Positions 11,521-23,739 of a DNA stretch of 64,000 nucleotides are shown in pieces; the first letter of the stretch is position 1, and each line of letters opens with the position of its first letter. The DNA is taken from contig NC_087377.1 in NCBI RefSeq assembly GCF_963675165.1, positions 6,014,042-6,078,041 on the forward strand, given 5' to 3'. The notes under the pieces are model-generated. The model did no database searches, was not told where the DNA came from, and saw only the letters and a program-made list of their open reading frames with translations. Source of the stretch: Halichondria panicea. Taxonomy: Eukaryota > Porifera > Demospongiae > Suberitida > Halichondriidae. Both the position numbers and the translations under genes were made by a program.

Positions 11521-13150
11521 GTCGAGTACTCGTAATGAGTACTCGTAAAGCAACTGACCACCCCCAACTAATTAGCACAATTATGTACACAAACAATAAT
11601 ATTGTATGAAAGCACAAAGTGACTATAGACACTAAGTAAGTGTTCTCACGGTAACATGGTTCGATCTCTGCGAGGTTGTATCAGCAGACGCCCTTTTCCC
11701 GGGAAACGTTTTCTTCACCTACACACAGGTTTACAAGTTCAATGGTGGCTCATGATGTCCACTACTGCTAGCCTAAGCAAAAAGCTATCACAATGCTACT
11801 GTAGACTTACCAGTTGGTCCGACACCTACCTAGCTATGATCTCACTTGATATTCTCACTGTCTAGCAGCTCTGAAACCTCACTGAGGTTGTACTACGAAA
11901 ATCTTGAAGAAAATCTTGAAAATACCACGTGAAAGAGCAGCGTGCGCATAGCTCGAAATTTTGAAAAATCTCGGTAGCAAGGACGACATATGTCATCCAA
12001 AGCCGGGAAAGGGTTAATGTTCTTAACGTCAGGTGAAACAACTAAACTTGCCAAGGTGAATTGTTGACACCCTGCTGTGATAGAAGATATAATTATAGCA
12101 GTAGTGTGCTGCTTTTATTTAGGTTTGCTGGGCCTTCTTTCAACCGCACTATTGCATGTGGAGGCCTTCTGCACACTGTACTAAGAATGGATTGTAGGTG
12201 TTACAGGCTGGTATACGATACTGGTGGGTGCTCCTTGCTGGCATATTCTCGGTGCTAGTAGTGTGTACGTACGTGTGCTCGTACAAGATTCTGTGTGGTG
12301 AAAACTGCCCAGGAGTAAAATTATGAATTGGGGGTAGAGTAATATTTACCTAGGAAGGCGGTGAGATGGTAGGCTTGCTTACTGCTTGTTGATTTGTCGA
12401 CAGTTGTCTTTGCATGATTTGTAACGTACAGCAACAGGCTAGCTAGCTAGCTACATTGCCCACAGTCCAAAGTCCAGTCCAGTCCAATCCAGTCCATGTT
12501 TTGCACTTACCCGAGTTTTTGCAAAAGTTGAATTGTGGAAATTTGACTCCGTGCCTCAGCTGAACAACACACATTCAAAGCTTGCTAGACCCTCAGAAAA
12601 GAAGTGAGTGGGATCTTAGATCTGTAGTGTAGTATTACTTGCATAATTCACATACAATTTAAAGAATTGTGTGTATGCTGGAGTCCAACAAAATTTAAAA
12701 TATACGAATCCTGTAGGCTGGCTTCTGTTTTACTGTCTTTTTTTGCTCCCCCACTCACTCAATTAAGGCTAAGGCACGTGAGTTAAATTTCCACAATCTG
12801 TATATGTTAGTCGATCCCTTCGAGGTCCGAAAAGGTCGAAAAGGTCACAATTAATGACAGATCTGGCATGCATATTTGTACTTTGAACCGTGCCCCAAAT
12901 AGAATACTATTGCACCAAGATTTAATCCCTATCAGGCACTGGCCATTACGCTGATAACATGCCTGTGAAACATTACCAGAGTGTATTGTGTGCATTTTTT
13001 ATAATTATGTTAAATAATACAGTCATGTCACTCGTGTGATCATAGATAGAAGAAAGATTGGAAACACAGTAGAAATCCTATTCTATAGGCATACTTAACC
13101 CCTTGTGTACCGTAATTTAGTGTAGTTCACATGGAAACCACTAAGGCAAA
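11521..13150. other. Non-coding stretch
   Basis: No recognisable gene. Tandem GCTAGCTA and TCCAGTCCAG units lie around 12436-12500. A possible coding frame at 12061-12258 has no family resemblance. Confidence 0.4.
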
Positions 13151-13182
13151 CAAAGACAGATAAGACAGATAAACGCATAGAA

Positions 13183-14046
13183 ATGGCTAGTTCCAATGAT
13201 GATGACTTTCAAGTAGTATTTTCTATTAAGGCTGTATTGCATGCTGAAGAAGAAGTAGATTGCTCCCTGAAAACGACTGGGGACCTTTTCTCAACAATGA
13301 GTAGTGCAACTACAGATACTCTCAAAGATTTCTCGGCGAGTTTAGTCCAAGCAATTCGCTCACCCATACAGTGTATTCCTCAAGGGAAATTCAAGCTAGC
13401 GTTCTTTATCTCAGTTAAGAATTAAGAAACTGCCTTCTGTGTGGAAGTCACTGTCACAAAGGATTGAACTACCACCATTGATTCCCAATCGGTTAACTGG
13501 CATCTTTTTGAAACAATAATACTTGATATTGCTAAGTTATCGAAACCGACTCCAGTGGCAGCAAAGAGTGTTCAACTGTCGACCGAGGAAGACAACGCTG
13601 TTCGATATGCCAGTGCCATGAAATTGAAATTGATGAAAAAATTCCAAAAGATGTCAACAGAAACTGCTGCCCACTTTGTTGAATGCTTAGGTAGTATGGC
13701 CAGCTCTGGAGATGTAAGTTCTTACTATCTTTATACATTGGAGTGGATGACAAACATTGATAGGGGAGGATTGTTTCATGTTAGTGACACCACGTTCAAT
13801 TTGTTTAAAGCAATCGAGATACAAACGCAGGCATTACTGCCACCTACACCAAGCAAGGGAAAACTATTGAAGGATGTCTTGGAAGATGATGATGTTCAGT
13901 TTTGGTGGAGTATGCTTGCTATTGATATCAAGAAGGAGAGTGAAGCTGACGATTTACTCCATGAAATAGTTAGTCTCTGGGTAACTATTAGAGGCTTTGC
14001 TGTGACATCTTTCTGGCTGGAGCAATATAAAAATTTGCTGTCATGA
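13183..14046 (+). pseudogene. Unnamed partner gene of the P-type element
   Basis: The first part begins at an ATG (13183), and the second frame runs to a stop at 14046. Between them coding continues in another frame (LRIKKLPSVWKSLSQRIE and PPLIPNRLTGIFLKQ, about 13410-13515), so at least one frameshift is present. Conserved-looking blocks are NAVRYASA, AAHFVECLGSMA, NIDRGGLFHVSD, DVQFWWSML and LWVTIRGFAVTSFWLEQYK. The same blocks recur at 31.0-31.4 kb, again facing a P-type transposase remnant, so this looks like a second protein carried by the element. No named domain is recognised. The tail lies about 70 bp from the end of the convergent transposase gene. Confidence 0.6.
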
Positions 14047-14114
14047 AGAGCAAAAGTTTGAGAAAGACTCTCGACAAGCAATCTGACAAGACTCAGTAAT
14101 TCTATACATGTCCT

Positions 14115-15345
14115 TCAATGCATGCACGATGAAAACAGATTTTGATATTCATCAATGTTAATAAAAAGTGTAGTATTGGATGGTATACATGCATGAACAA
14201 CAGAAAATATCACAATCTTAATTATTCCTTGGCCTCTTTTAAGTGGGGTATCTTCAACAACCTCTTCAGGAAACAATCGTTTCTTACGGCGTGAGTTTCC
14301 TCTAAGTGGTACCATTGCCATGCTACCTTGTACCTGAAGAGATTGAGCAGAGGTCGAACAGTGGGGTTTTGGTTTCGACCTCCCCTCGAACGTTGCTGTA
14401 GTTTTCGAGTGGGTCTTGTGAGAAATGCTCACTGAGTAGATATGGGCTGACGACAATCCTAGAAGGTATCGTGTCAGCTCAACGAATGATTTCACTGTGT
14501 GCATGTGCATGGACAATTATATATTGTCACAGTGATCAGTTAGTACATCAGTGTTATAGTATAAGTTGTAAACTTGTCAAGAATATCTGTTCAGTAATTT
14601 ATTTTTACCAGTGATATGCAGACCCTCTCTGGTTGCTTTACTCAGCAACATGGTAGCTCTTTGAGCGGGTGTAACATCTTCATGTCCATTCACACTGATC
14701 TCCCATTCTTTCAGATAGCCAAGAAAGTCGTTTTCGAGCCACTGTGATATATATATATAAAGGCCATTTAAATGCAGATGATACCTCAAAAAAGTGTTAG
14801 CTTACACTTAGTCGCTCATCAGCTGGGCTTGTGTACGGCTTCAAGTTTGGCTTCTTCCTCCGCTGATAGTCATTGGGATGCGTACGTTGAGACAGTCGAA
14901 GAATTTGTCAAACATTCGAACAAATCTCAGTGTCTCTGTTGTGTCAATGCTGTCATAGAAACTGAATCCTACTGCAACGGACTCACTAACCTATAATACA
15001 TCAATAAAAATAATAGCATGCAGGATGTAGCGTACTTACTTCTGCTGCAAGGTTCACTCGCATTCTAGAGTACGATGTCAAATTGACATGTTCTCGGGAG
15101 AGCTTTTTCAAAAGAAAAAGCCCTTGTGATCTTTCAGCAAGCATAAGTTTATGTTGGTACAGGGAGCGGAGATGGGTCCAGCTGATGTGCTTCCCATTGA
15201 TCTATATGCATGCATGTTAGAAGACGATTTCAATACTGGCTGACATTTTGTGAAATAGTGTATACTTACCCAAAGCTTTCTAGTGCAGCCATGACCAAAA
15301 AGTGGGACCAGCAATTTCTGGTTGTTTTCATTAGATGTGGAACAT
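14115..15345 (-). pseudogene. P-element (THAP9-like) transposase, 3' exons
   Basis: Five exons can be placed on the minus strand: 15345-15270, 15201-15040, 14990-14806, 14741-14609 and 14494 to the stop at 14115, each with GTAAG-like donors and YAG acceptors. Reading in order: DVPHLMKTTRNCWSH, NGKHISWTHLRSLYQHKL, HVNLTSYSRMRVNLAAE, SESVAVGF and FVRMFDKFFDCLNVR, WLENDFLGYLKEWE and TMLLSKATREGLHIT, VKSFVELTRYLLG, and finally QSLQVQGSMAMVPLRGNSRR. These match the order in the catalytic (RNase H-like plus GTP-binding insertion) part of P-element transposases such as THAP9. Exons c and e contain frameshifts or a deletion. The N-terminal THAP zinc finger and first catalytic Asp are not seen; a piggyBac insertion lies just upstream. 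Confidence 0.8.
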
Positions 15346-15689
15346 CTGAAAAAAAGTAGATGTATATACTGTTTGTGAATATTAATTTAGCAGTGTGTGT
15401 GTAAGTGTATTGTGTAAATGTATTGGGTCCTTATTTCTGTCAGGATGTTTCATTCTTCGGCAACAGCCTGTCAAGATGTCGTCAGGTGACCCATCCATGT
15501 ATGTCAATATTAATTTAGCCGTGGTTGCATCGTTTGTGTCAATTATTGAGTACTATAATTGAGTACTAATGTGAAATGGGTTCTTTTGTCTGTTTAAATA
15601 TCTAAATGTGATCAATCAATGACAAGTACTGGGTGGAATCGACAGTGATGTATCATGACAGTGGACATTACAGGTAATGTTTACACATA

Positions 15690-16571
15690 TTAACCTTTAA
15701 CCGCCACGGGCCACGATCGTGGCCCGCAATTCTGCGATACTTAGAAATAGCTCGAACGAGGAAGATCACGTGCAATTTAGCAATTTAGTCCAAGCCACGT
15801 TGCTATGTTAAAATTTTATTAGCATCTTGCTATGGCTAGATTTTTTACTTGTGCCGATGTGCTTGAACAGCTTGAGGACAGCAAGTCTCCTCTGGTGATG
15901 ACAGTGCCTATGAAGGAGAGGGGATAGTAGGATACCTCCCAAAGGCTACCAAAGGCTACCAGCAGACGCTGATGAACTGTCTGGGACTGATGACATGCAT
16001 GACATGGACCTAGACGCTAGCTATGGACCAGGACGGTGAAAGACCAGGAGAGTGTAAGTATAGTATAGCTAAAATAGAATTAGCAGTAATGAACAGTCTT
16101 TATGTGAGCTTGTAAATTTCATAGATCGTTCACCGAGCCCCACCTTCTCGAGCCCCACCTTCTCTCTGATGTCAAGATATATCTTAGCACTGTTACATTG
16201 AAAATCAAGCTTAGTCAAGCCATATGATAGGCTGATCCATGAAAAAATTTTTTTGGATTTTATCTCACCGCTGGCTGGGCATTTAAAATGATAAAAACGG
16301 GTGGGCGCAATAACCGTGGTTGCTATGGCAACACTCCTTGTTGTATGGGCATTCTATTGCTCTGGAAACCCGATAGAGAATTTCACTTCTACAAACGTGG
16401 CAGCTCTTCATAGCATGCTCTTCATAACATGGATTCTTCGTTAGAGGAGGAGGATCTCGATTCTTTCCAATCTCATGCAATGGGTAATTGTTTAGAATCT
16501 TGTGCAAAACAAGTTGGAACTTATAAAAATGGTGCTATTCCTAAATGTAAATCCGACGGTTAAAGGGTTAA
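15690..16571. mobile_element. Internally deleted piggyBac element bounded by TTAA
   Basis: TTAA occurs at both ends (15690-15693 and 16568-16571), the piggyBac target duplication. The ends are near-matching inverted repeats: TTAACCTTTAACCGCCACGG on the left and its counterpart CGGTTAAAGGGTTAA on the right. Inside the left end an ATG at 15832 opens MARFFTCADVLEQLEDSKS, a typical piggyBac transposase N-terminus, followed by YEGEG-like and GYLPKA coding in shifted frames. A second ATG at 16429 opens MDSSLEEEDLDSFQ. At 882 bp most of the transposase is missing. A related copy lies reversed at 29.54-30.18 kb. Confidence 0.8.
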
Positions 16572-17740
16572 ATGGTTAAATACATAATTGACTAAGTTGC
16601 TCACTATACAGGCACCCATTAACGTGTTGAAAACGACTCGTTGGAGTATGTAATTCTCCTGGCACAAGAAAAACATATTAATGTCAGTGTTCGAACATAT
16701 AATGTGCTTGTGTATTACTAGTACAGTAATGTTGCAGACGTAAACCAACGTCAGTTCTTATGATCGTTCTCAAGGCCTGGAAACTGCTACTAATCATAAA
16801 GGTACTATTTCTCACAATGTAATTATTGTCTACTGTATACGATGTCGATTACTGACCGGTAAGCTAAAAGCGAGCTAAGTTTGAAACTTTTCTCATGCAG
16901 GCTACCATGATCATACAAGTCATTGAAAGTGAACATAATGATGGTAAATAATACTTTTAAGTCACTCATTTTGTGTCCAGCTAGCTGTTGTCTTGTGTTT
17001 CTTGTCTTGTTTCTTTCTGCTTTGATTGAACTTTAAACTCACCTCTATAAATGATTACAATGACATCAGTACTAGCTGTAGCTAGCCAACGATCGATTAC
17101 ATAGGATGAACGGTCGACAGCTCGTTTGTGTGATTTATACGGTACCTATCACGGTACCTATCACGGTGGGTTGACGGGTGTAGACGTGTACCGTCTGAGC
17201 GTGCCCGTCTAATTGATCCCAATCCGGGATTACACGGTGCCCGTTTATGGGATACCGTTTATTGACCCGTTTCATCTAATAATACGGGTACCCGCATTTG
17301 TCACTGTGTTCACTGGGTGGATTTTGTACTATAGGATTTCTAAATGAAACTTGGATGACATTGCGTTATGTTTGAAATTTTTTATAAGATTTTATGTAGA
17401 GGATAGGGCGACATTTCATATGTAGGAAAATCATATTGGACTTGAAATTTCATGCACAGTAAATGTGTATTTACATATCAAATTTCTTACTACTATTTAC
17501 GACAAGAAATCCAATAGACATATGAAATCAGGTATAGGATGGAGGAAAACATTATAATAATTATAATCATTAGCATGAATCAAATCAGGTGAGGTGAATT
17601 CTTTAGAGTTCAAGTCACATATCATGAGTTATATTCGAACTTGTAGCCCTTGCTGTTAAGGGTGGTCACGAGCAAACGCCCAACGTGGATACAAGCCTTC
17701 TGCTGGTTTGGGGCGCTGTGAGTGTGTGAGTGTTCTCCAT
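16572..17740. other. Non-coding stretch with repeated ACGGGT/ACCCGT motifs
   Basis: No gene recognised. Between 17140 and 17300 the motif GGTACC/ACGGGT/CCCGT recurs many times in both orientations, including a perfect 12-bp tandem duplication at 17141-17164. This could be the subterminal region of the neighbouring CACTA element, but no matching opposite end is in view. Confidence 0.4.
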
Positions 17741-18969
17741 CTAGTGTTCGAAATTTAGATTGGATTGCTCCGATCTGGATTTTTCTGTACCTGCATCAAG
17801 ATTCTTGAAGAAACTGTCCAACTTGTGTGATCGCCAGGCAATTGGACGCGTGATGAGAGTTCCAGATTCAGTGTGACTGTCTTCACTTGACATGAAGTCT
17901 TGGAACAGCACAGTTGCCCACCTTTTCTTATCTTTTTCATTCATTGAGCATTTGTTCATAGTCGAAATCCTGTCCTGAAGCTTCTGCACATAATTATAAA
18001 GTAGTGTGCATGTGAACAGAGAGCAACGTACATGCATAGGTACAAGGTTTAGTTGACAAAATCACCATCAACCATCAACATCATGCAACATCATGTACAG
18101 TACAATAACTCACCCTTACAAGTCGTTCCCTTTTTCTCCTAGTACGGTTACGCTCGTCTAACTTGCCCCTTCTTTTGAGTGAGCCCTCTTGGCATAATGT
18201 ACGATAGTACGTGTAACATGCAGCTGAATAAGGTTAGTTTAGTGCTAAAAAGAATTTAAGAGCTGTAACTTACACCGAATGAGGCCACTTTGAAAGGCGG
18301 GGTTGGAACCTTGAACTTCCTTGACAAGTCGGTCTACAACTTTCGTGTTTTCAGTATCCTTGCTGTATACATTATTAGTATTATTTTAATACCTGATCAA
18401 TAAACACAACTTACCCCTGATCAGTGTTGAAAGCTACGAACTCCTCATCATCTTCACAAAGGGCTTTATACATTCTTCGCACTTCAGACTGTACAAACAA
18501 CTAGGTTTAATTACAAAAGTATTTTATATGAAACAAAACTCACCCGAACAAGTAGAGCAACTTTTGGCTTCTTGGTTGATTCCCCACTGCTGCCTGATGT
18601 TGAAGCTGATGACATCTTCTTCTCAATAGAATTGAGAACAGATTCTTGGTGATCAAGGCGCTTCACAACTTTTGAGAGTATGTTGGCAAGAGCTTGTACA
18701 AGAGATTGATCATCTGATGGTGAGCTAGCGCTGCTTTGAGGTCGAGGCTTTCCCATTATAATAGGCTTTTTCTTGTCTTTTTAATAGATTGCAAATCACG
18801 AGAAGGGGTAGGCTCTGTAGGTCTGGTTAAAGCGCTAGCTGTTGCAGTTTGGGGGATCATCTGATTCAATATCACTCACAAAGACGCTCTCCGGTTCCCC
18901 ATCACTTTGGCTTTCTTCATAGTCACTATTAATCTCATTAAAAACAGCTTCAGCAAACAAGCGAGCCAT
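17741..18969 (-). pseudogene. CACTA accessory (DNA-binding-like) gene, multi-exon
   Basis: It starts at an ATG (18969, MARLFAEAVFNEINSDYEES), runs through an acidic stretch, and continues with PSDDQSLVQALANILSKVVK and a short coiled coil (HQESVLNSIEKKMSS). Later exons read SEVRRMYKALCEDDEEFVA, then VVDRLVKEVQGSNPAFQSGL, CYTYYRTLCQEG and a basic RKRERL segment. The last exon (from 18037) reads KKRWATVLFQDFMSS and PIAWRSHKLDSFFKNLD. Donors of GTAAGT/GTGAGT type separate them. The order (acidic head, short helical DNA-binding-like block, basic block, WRS..L..FF tail) is repeated in the accessory gene at 50.57-51.77 kb. It is divergent from the transposase at 19144, about 175 bp away. The likely role is binding element ends, as TnpA does in En/Spm. 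That role is inference. Confidence 0.6.
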
Positions 18970-19143
18970 CTTCTAATTCTACCTCCACTATATGCATTTA
19001 CCATGTGCAAAACAGTCACGTGGCAAAAAATGCTGTAGGTCAGAGGTCAAAAGGTGATTCAGCAATTTGTGCTTTCATTAGAATAAGTTGTTTTTCTACC
19101 ACCAAACATAATAAACTATAGTGCCATGCCATAGGCTCGTAAC

Positions 19144-21062
19144 ATGTCAAGAAAGAGATCATTCTCCGAGCTGCAAGGGGAAACAGGCTTTGAAACTGAG
19201 AGTATTCCAGAGCAAGTCAACGAGACCACAGTATGGTATAGAGGCAACAGAAGGGTCTGTCCTCACTATGGAGAATTAGTTACCCTCAAAACGTTTAGAA
19301 CACACAAAAGATTATACTATGATCAAGTAAGTATGCTATCTAAGTAAACCATCATAATCGATTTCGTTATAATAATTACTGATACACTGACGAACCTTTT
19401 TATCGTATTCTGTCAGGCCAAGAATATCTGGATGTCAGTTGACCCATCTTCGGCTTTGGATACTGATTCTGATAGCTCCCCTGACACAGAAGTCATCATT
19501 AAGAACAAAAACCGAGTGGAAGAGGAACTTACTTTTTCGCCCTCCAGTGAGTTTAAATCCTAGATAAATACCCAAATAATGTTGGATTTGTGCTTTATAG
19601 ACCCTGATACATCAGTTGTGGAACTGATACATCAGCATCCAGTTGTGGAACTGATAATTGTGAAGAGGAGTGGAACGAGAGTGATGAAGACGTGATCGAA
19701 GAAAGTGAGCCTGAGGAATGTGACGTTGATTTTGACAGCATGTCATCCTCCTCATCTATCCTTGCAAGATGGTTAGTACTCTTTTTGCTACATCTTCAAT
19801 CAGCATTTAGACTGTCGAAGGCAGCTGTTCAGTGCTAGCCTCCTTCGCAGCCTCTCCTTTTTCTGTTCTTTGTCATAGTTCAATAAGATAAAATACGGAA
19901 TTAATTGGAGGAACAAAGAAAGAAAGAAGGAAGAGACAAAGAAAAGGAGAGCCTGCCTTGCTAAGTCGCGTGACGGTAGACGAGTGGTAGACGAGTGAAA
20001 ATGAACGTGGGAAATCACTAGCTGGGCGGAGCCTGACAGAGCAAAAAGCCTCAGCATGCAAGTGTTCCAAACTCTAACATAAAAGTTGTTAGCATCGTAG
20101 ATAGTAAGCCAGAATCAAGAATCAAGCGTGGAGACATCGTAGACGAGGGTAAAGGCTAAAGACTAGATCTATATCTTTTCCTGAGTTCAGAACAGACCCA
20201 CTTGACTAGTAGATATAATTATTACAGCAGTATAGTCTACTCTACTCTAGTCTTTCATACTTCCTCTACTGACTAAAGGTCTCGCGAAGGCTGACTCTAC
20301 TGTACTGTACTGTTCCAGATTATGTTCCTGGTAAATGCGCTCCAAGTACTGTGTGGGAGGACGAGGTTTTATCTCGCCCACGCTCGTTAAAATTTGTCTA
20401 CGTCAGTAGGGGATCACGCGACTTAGCAAGGCAGGCTCTCCTTTTTCTTTGTCACTTCCTTCTTTCTTTCTTTGTTCCTCCAATTTTCTCTTCTGTGTGA
20501 CCAAGAACAGAGGCTGCGAAGGAGGCTAGTTCAGTGCCTCTTTTCATTTCTTGCAACTTTCTTGTGTGTTCTTGGTCAGTTCTCCACACAGTGCAAGGAA
20601 ATGGCTAAAGCATTTCCAAGATCCATTTATCTGGCCAGAGGTCAATTCTGTGAAAAACATTTATTTAAACGACTTGTGGTTTGTCGCAAGTGTAAACAAG
20701 TTTACCCATTTTAAGACTGTGTCGAATTGGTTGGAGGAAAACAAAAGAGTCCATTTCAACGATTCCCTCAGCATACACAGCATCGAATGCGCAAACCGTG
20801 TGATACACCATTGTTAAGGGTCGTAAAACTCATCAGTGGGAAGCAGATCTTATATATCCCAATCTTACATCTTACATATTGCTATCTAGGATTGGAAGTT
20901 GCTTTGAGAAGACTTGTACAGAAACCGATGTTCTTAGAAAGATGCAGTGAATGGCAAAAAAGGAGTGTACACCCTGGAACATTAAAGGATGCAGAGTTTG
21001 GAGTTTGGGCTGATTTCCAGTCGGACAAATACGGAAGGTTTTTGCAAGATTCTAATAGTAGA
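19144..21062 (+). pseudogene. CACTA (Transposase_21-type) transposase, 5' part, interrupted
   Basis: Exon 1 starts at the ATG at 19144 and ends at GATCAA|GTAAGT; it carries HYGELVTLKTFRTHKRLYYD, matching the first exon of the transposase at 50414 (HCDKVLSKTTFYQHKKLYYD). Two acidic exons follow (about 19418-19543 and 19600-19760). A fourth begins WLVLFLLHLQSAFRLSKAAV and is cut at 19835 by a 693-bp Mutator-like element. Coding resumes after it (LFSFLATFLCVLG, then CEKHLFKRLVVCRKCKQVYP). A further exon from about 20890 reads ALRRLVQKPMFLERCSEWQK and ends near 21062, where Gypsy-like sequence begins. The RNase H-like catalytic half is missing. Confidence 0.75.
19836..20528. mobile_element. 693-bp Mutator-like element inside the CACTA transposase exon
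   Basis: Ends TAGCCTCCTTCGCAGCCTC and its reverse complement. The inverted repeats reach about 140 bp inward, with the same pyrimidine-rich/AGAAAGAAAGAAGGAAG block and the TGCCTTGCTAAGTCGCGTGA block on both sides. Identical 9-mers GTTCAGTGC flank it (19827-19835 and 20529-20537). The flanks encode contiguous transposase sequence on either side, so the insertion site is exact. No transposase is encoded. Confidence 0.9.
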
Positions 21063-21240
21063 GTATTCTAGAATGTTCTGGTAGATTGTTTGTAGATACA
21101 TCTAGAACCTTCTAGGAACTGTTTTGGTGTTTTTGGTAAATACTCCGGTGTTGTTACAATGATCAGTCTTTATGTCTAAAAGTCAAATGACAACAAAATG
21201 ACAACAAATCTACACGATACTACATGGTGGCAGCGGTGAA
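21063..21240 (+). promoter_or_regulatory. Probable LTR end and primer-binding region of a Gypsy remnant
   Basis: AT-rich sequence with repeated TCTAGAA(C/T)(C/G)TTCTAG-like motifs ends at ACTACATGGTGGCAGCGGTG, just before the gag start at 21243. TGGTGGCAGCGG next to gag is where a primer-binding site would sit. No second LTR is seen, so the limits are uncertain. Confidence 0.35.
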
Positions 21241-21242
21241 CT

Positions 21243-22200
21243 ATGGCCCACTTACGTCTACAACCTCCTGAGCCGTTTAACTTTCGCAACCCCGATGACT
21301 GGCCTCGATGGAAACGCCGGTTTGAGCAGTTCAGAGAAGCGTCCTCTCTGACAGACGACAGTGCCAAGTTAATACTCTTCTGTACTGAAGAAGCAGATGC
21401 GGTGTTATCATCTACGAATGTAACCGCAGAGGAGCGTGCTAGACTGTTCTCGAGAAATTCGACGCTTTTTTCCAAGTGAGAAGAAATGTGATTTTTGAAC
21501 GGGCACGATTCAACCAAAGGAACCAACTCAGTGGAGAGACGATGGAACAGTACATAATGGAAGTTAGCCGAAAGCTGTAACTACGAAGGACGAGATGATC
21601 CGTGATCGACTAGTAGTGGGAATTTGTGACAATGCACTCTCAAAGCGACTGCAACTGGATGCAGCGCTCACTCTGGACAAAGCCAAAAAGACGGTCAAAA
21701 AGACGGTACGTCAACAAGAGGCAGTGGGAACAACTGCTCAAAGGAACAGTGAAGGACTTAGACCAGCTTCGACAACGAAAAGGATTCTGTAAACAATGGA
21801 ACCAACCAAGTCTAATTGCCAACGCTGTGGGAGAGGCCAACACATTCGTGAGAAATGCCCTAGCTACATGTCACACGTGTCAGAAGAAAGGCCACTACAA
21901 GTGTTTTTCCAAGAATGTATCCGAGTTGGAAAGTGGTAATGAGATGGATGCAGCTTATCTGGACACAGTTTCGAACAGCCGTCTGGCTGACACTCGTTTA
22001 AGATGGACACAGGAGCGGAGGTCACAGTGATATCGATGGCCGACACTTAAAGAAGCCGCAGCTGACGACAGCTAGCAAAGCTCTATATGGACCTTCAAGA
22101 ATCAAGTTGAAAGTAAAGGGAATGTTCGTGGCATACTACAAAAATCTCCATACTACAAAAATCTCAAGAGTCTCCGCTAACGCCTATAGAAAAGGAGATA
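21243..22200 (+). pseudogene. Ty3/Gypsy gag-protease remnant
   Basis: The frame opens at the ATG at 21243 (MAHLRLQPPEPFNFRNPDDW, then WKRRFEQF), a capsid start common in animal Gypsy elements. A frameshift near 21476 is followed by RRNVIFERARFNQRNQ and MEQYIMEV, and later IRDRLVVGICDNALSKRLQL. A CCHC zinc knuckle (CQRCGRGQHIREKC) is at 21817-21858. A second knuckle-like CHTCQKKGHYK lies in a different frame near 21870. The protease motif DTGAEVTVIS is at 22002-22031 with its catalytic Asp kept. A 12-bp tandem duplication near 21690 gives KKTVKKTV. Polymerase and integrase are absent; piggyBac sequence follows. Confidence 0.75.
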
Positions 22201-22789
22201 CAGACTGCGACGTAGCAGTGTGTCTCCCCTATTAGTGAAAACAGGAGGACAGGTAATCCAGGTAATTCTATTAATTTACAGAATTTATGTAAATTACAGC
22301 CAATCATAAATTACAGCCAATCACTTTGCTCGTATTCCGAGTGGGAAGGACTAGCAGCTTCATTCTCACCAGTTGCTGCTGACGTCAGCTAGCTAGTGAA
22401 ATTCGGTACACTGGTAAGCTGGACTCACTGTTCAAAGACGATAAAGCTAGAGTTTGGCAGACCTCCAGATACCGTGGGCTTAAAATACGGACACTGAGAC
22501 CAAGTTAACATTACACATACCTGTATATGGGTGGTACAAGGAACTGGGTGAAGCCAAGGACTACATCAGCGGTGACAATCTTCGTGCATCTTGAAGTATA
22601 CGAGGCCCCGGACAGCCCCGCAAACTTGAGTGTAGCTCTGGGACAGCAGATCAACGGGATGAAACACAAAACGTGGATACTTTTGAGTTTCGTTACCATT
22701 TAGGGGTAAGGCAGTCAGAGTGTTTCTCAGTGGCGACTATGTGTTCTTGTGCTATATACCTATCAGGAGCTTCAGGTAAACACGTATCA

Positions 22790-23640
22790 TAAGACCTTTT
22801 TGTAGGAACCAAGACTGAGGAACCAAGACTGTCTTAAGAACCCACCCACCCACTCTCTCTCAGAGAGTATTTGGTACCTAGAGGGCAGCCGGGGCTTTGA
22901 TCTAATTTCTGCCCAATTTGAATCCCAGTACAACACCCACAGCGAGCTTACAATAGATGAAGCAATGGTAAAGTTCAAAGGTAGACTGGGGTTCAAGCAG
23001 TATCTCAGCAGTATCTCAAGAATAATTTTTGTTTTGCGTTTTGCGTGGTATATACTGGTGCGCATGCATCAACTGACGCGACGGCTAGAGTGGTGTACAG
23101 CCTTACAATCCTACACTCTACGTTGACAATTACTACACATCGCCCAAACTATTTCTGACACTGTATAACAAGGGTGCTGGTGCTGCTCGTTATACACGAA
23201 AAAATTTCCCTAAGAACAAGGGCAAGGGGCACTATGACTATCGTTCCTCTGGGCCTCTCCTAGCTAGTAGATAGTCGTCCCATTTATTTACTATTCATTT
23301 AGCTGTCAGCCCGACTGTAGCAGAGGAGACCAACTAATTGCGTGCTACAATTTGGGTAGGCGCTTCAAGAAGTGGTGGAAGCGTGTGTTTTCATACCTGC
23401 TAGAGACCAGTGCTTACCACCTATGGAAATTTGCACGAAAGCATTGGAGTTACATTACATTCAAATTGGAGCTTGCAGAGCAGCCAACAGAGGTAGACGA
23501 AGGACTGCAGCTAGGGACTGTACCACCCTTGAGACTGTACCACCCTTGATCACACTCCCGAGCACAATGACAAGGCACAACAAGGCACAACAGTGCGATG
23601 CTGTCAGATGTAAAAAGAGGGCACAGTATAGGCACGAGAT
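22790..23640 (+). pseudogene. piggyBac transposase remnant (DDE_Tnp_1_7)
   Basis: Fragments in several frames line up in family order: PTHSLSESIWYLEGS (about 22845), ISAQFESQYNTHSELTIDEA and MVKFKGRLGFKQYL (about 22910-23000), then LYNKGAGAARYTRKNFPKNK (about 23163-23222), GKGHYDYRSSGPLLA (about 23223-23268), and NLGRRFKKWWKRVFSYLLET with FKLELAEQPTEV (about 23349-23493). The block TIDEAMVKFKGR is the hallmark around the second catalytic Asp. A tail with CDAVRCKKRAQYRHEMR (about 23594-23644) may be what is left of the C-terminal Cys-rich zinc-binding domain. Small tandem duplications break the frame (for example about 22796-22826 and 23514-23548). Confidence 0.75.
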
Positions 23641-23739
23641 GCGTATCAGAGCAGACAGCGCAACTGCTGGAAGATATACCATCATGAGCCTCTTAGGTGT
23701 GGTAAAGCTCTCAGTTTTTTTCATTTTGTTTTCTTTTTT

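Noticed and set aside
17281..17340. CACTGTGTTCACTGGG as the left terminus of the CACTA element at 17.7-21 kb
   Set aside because: It begins CACTG, but there is no matching opposite end in view and no duplication to test.
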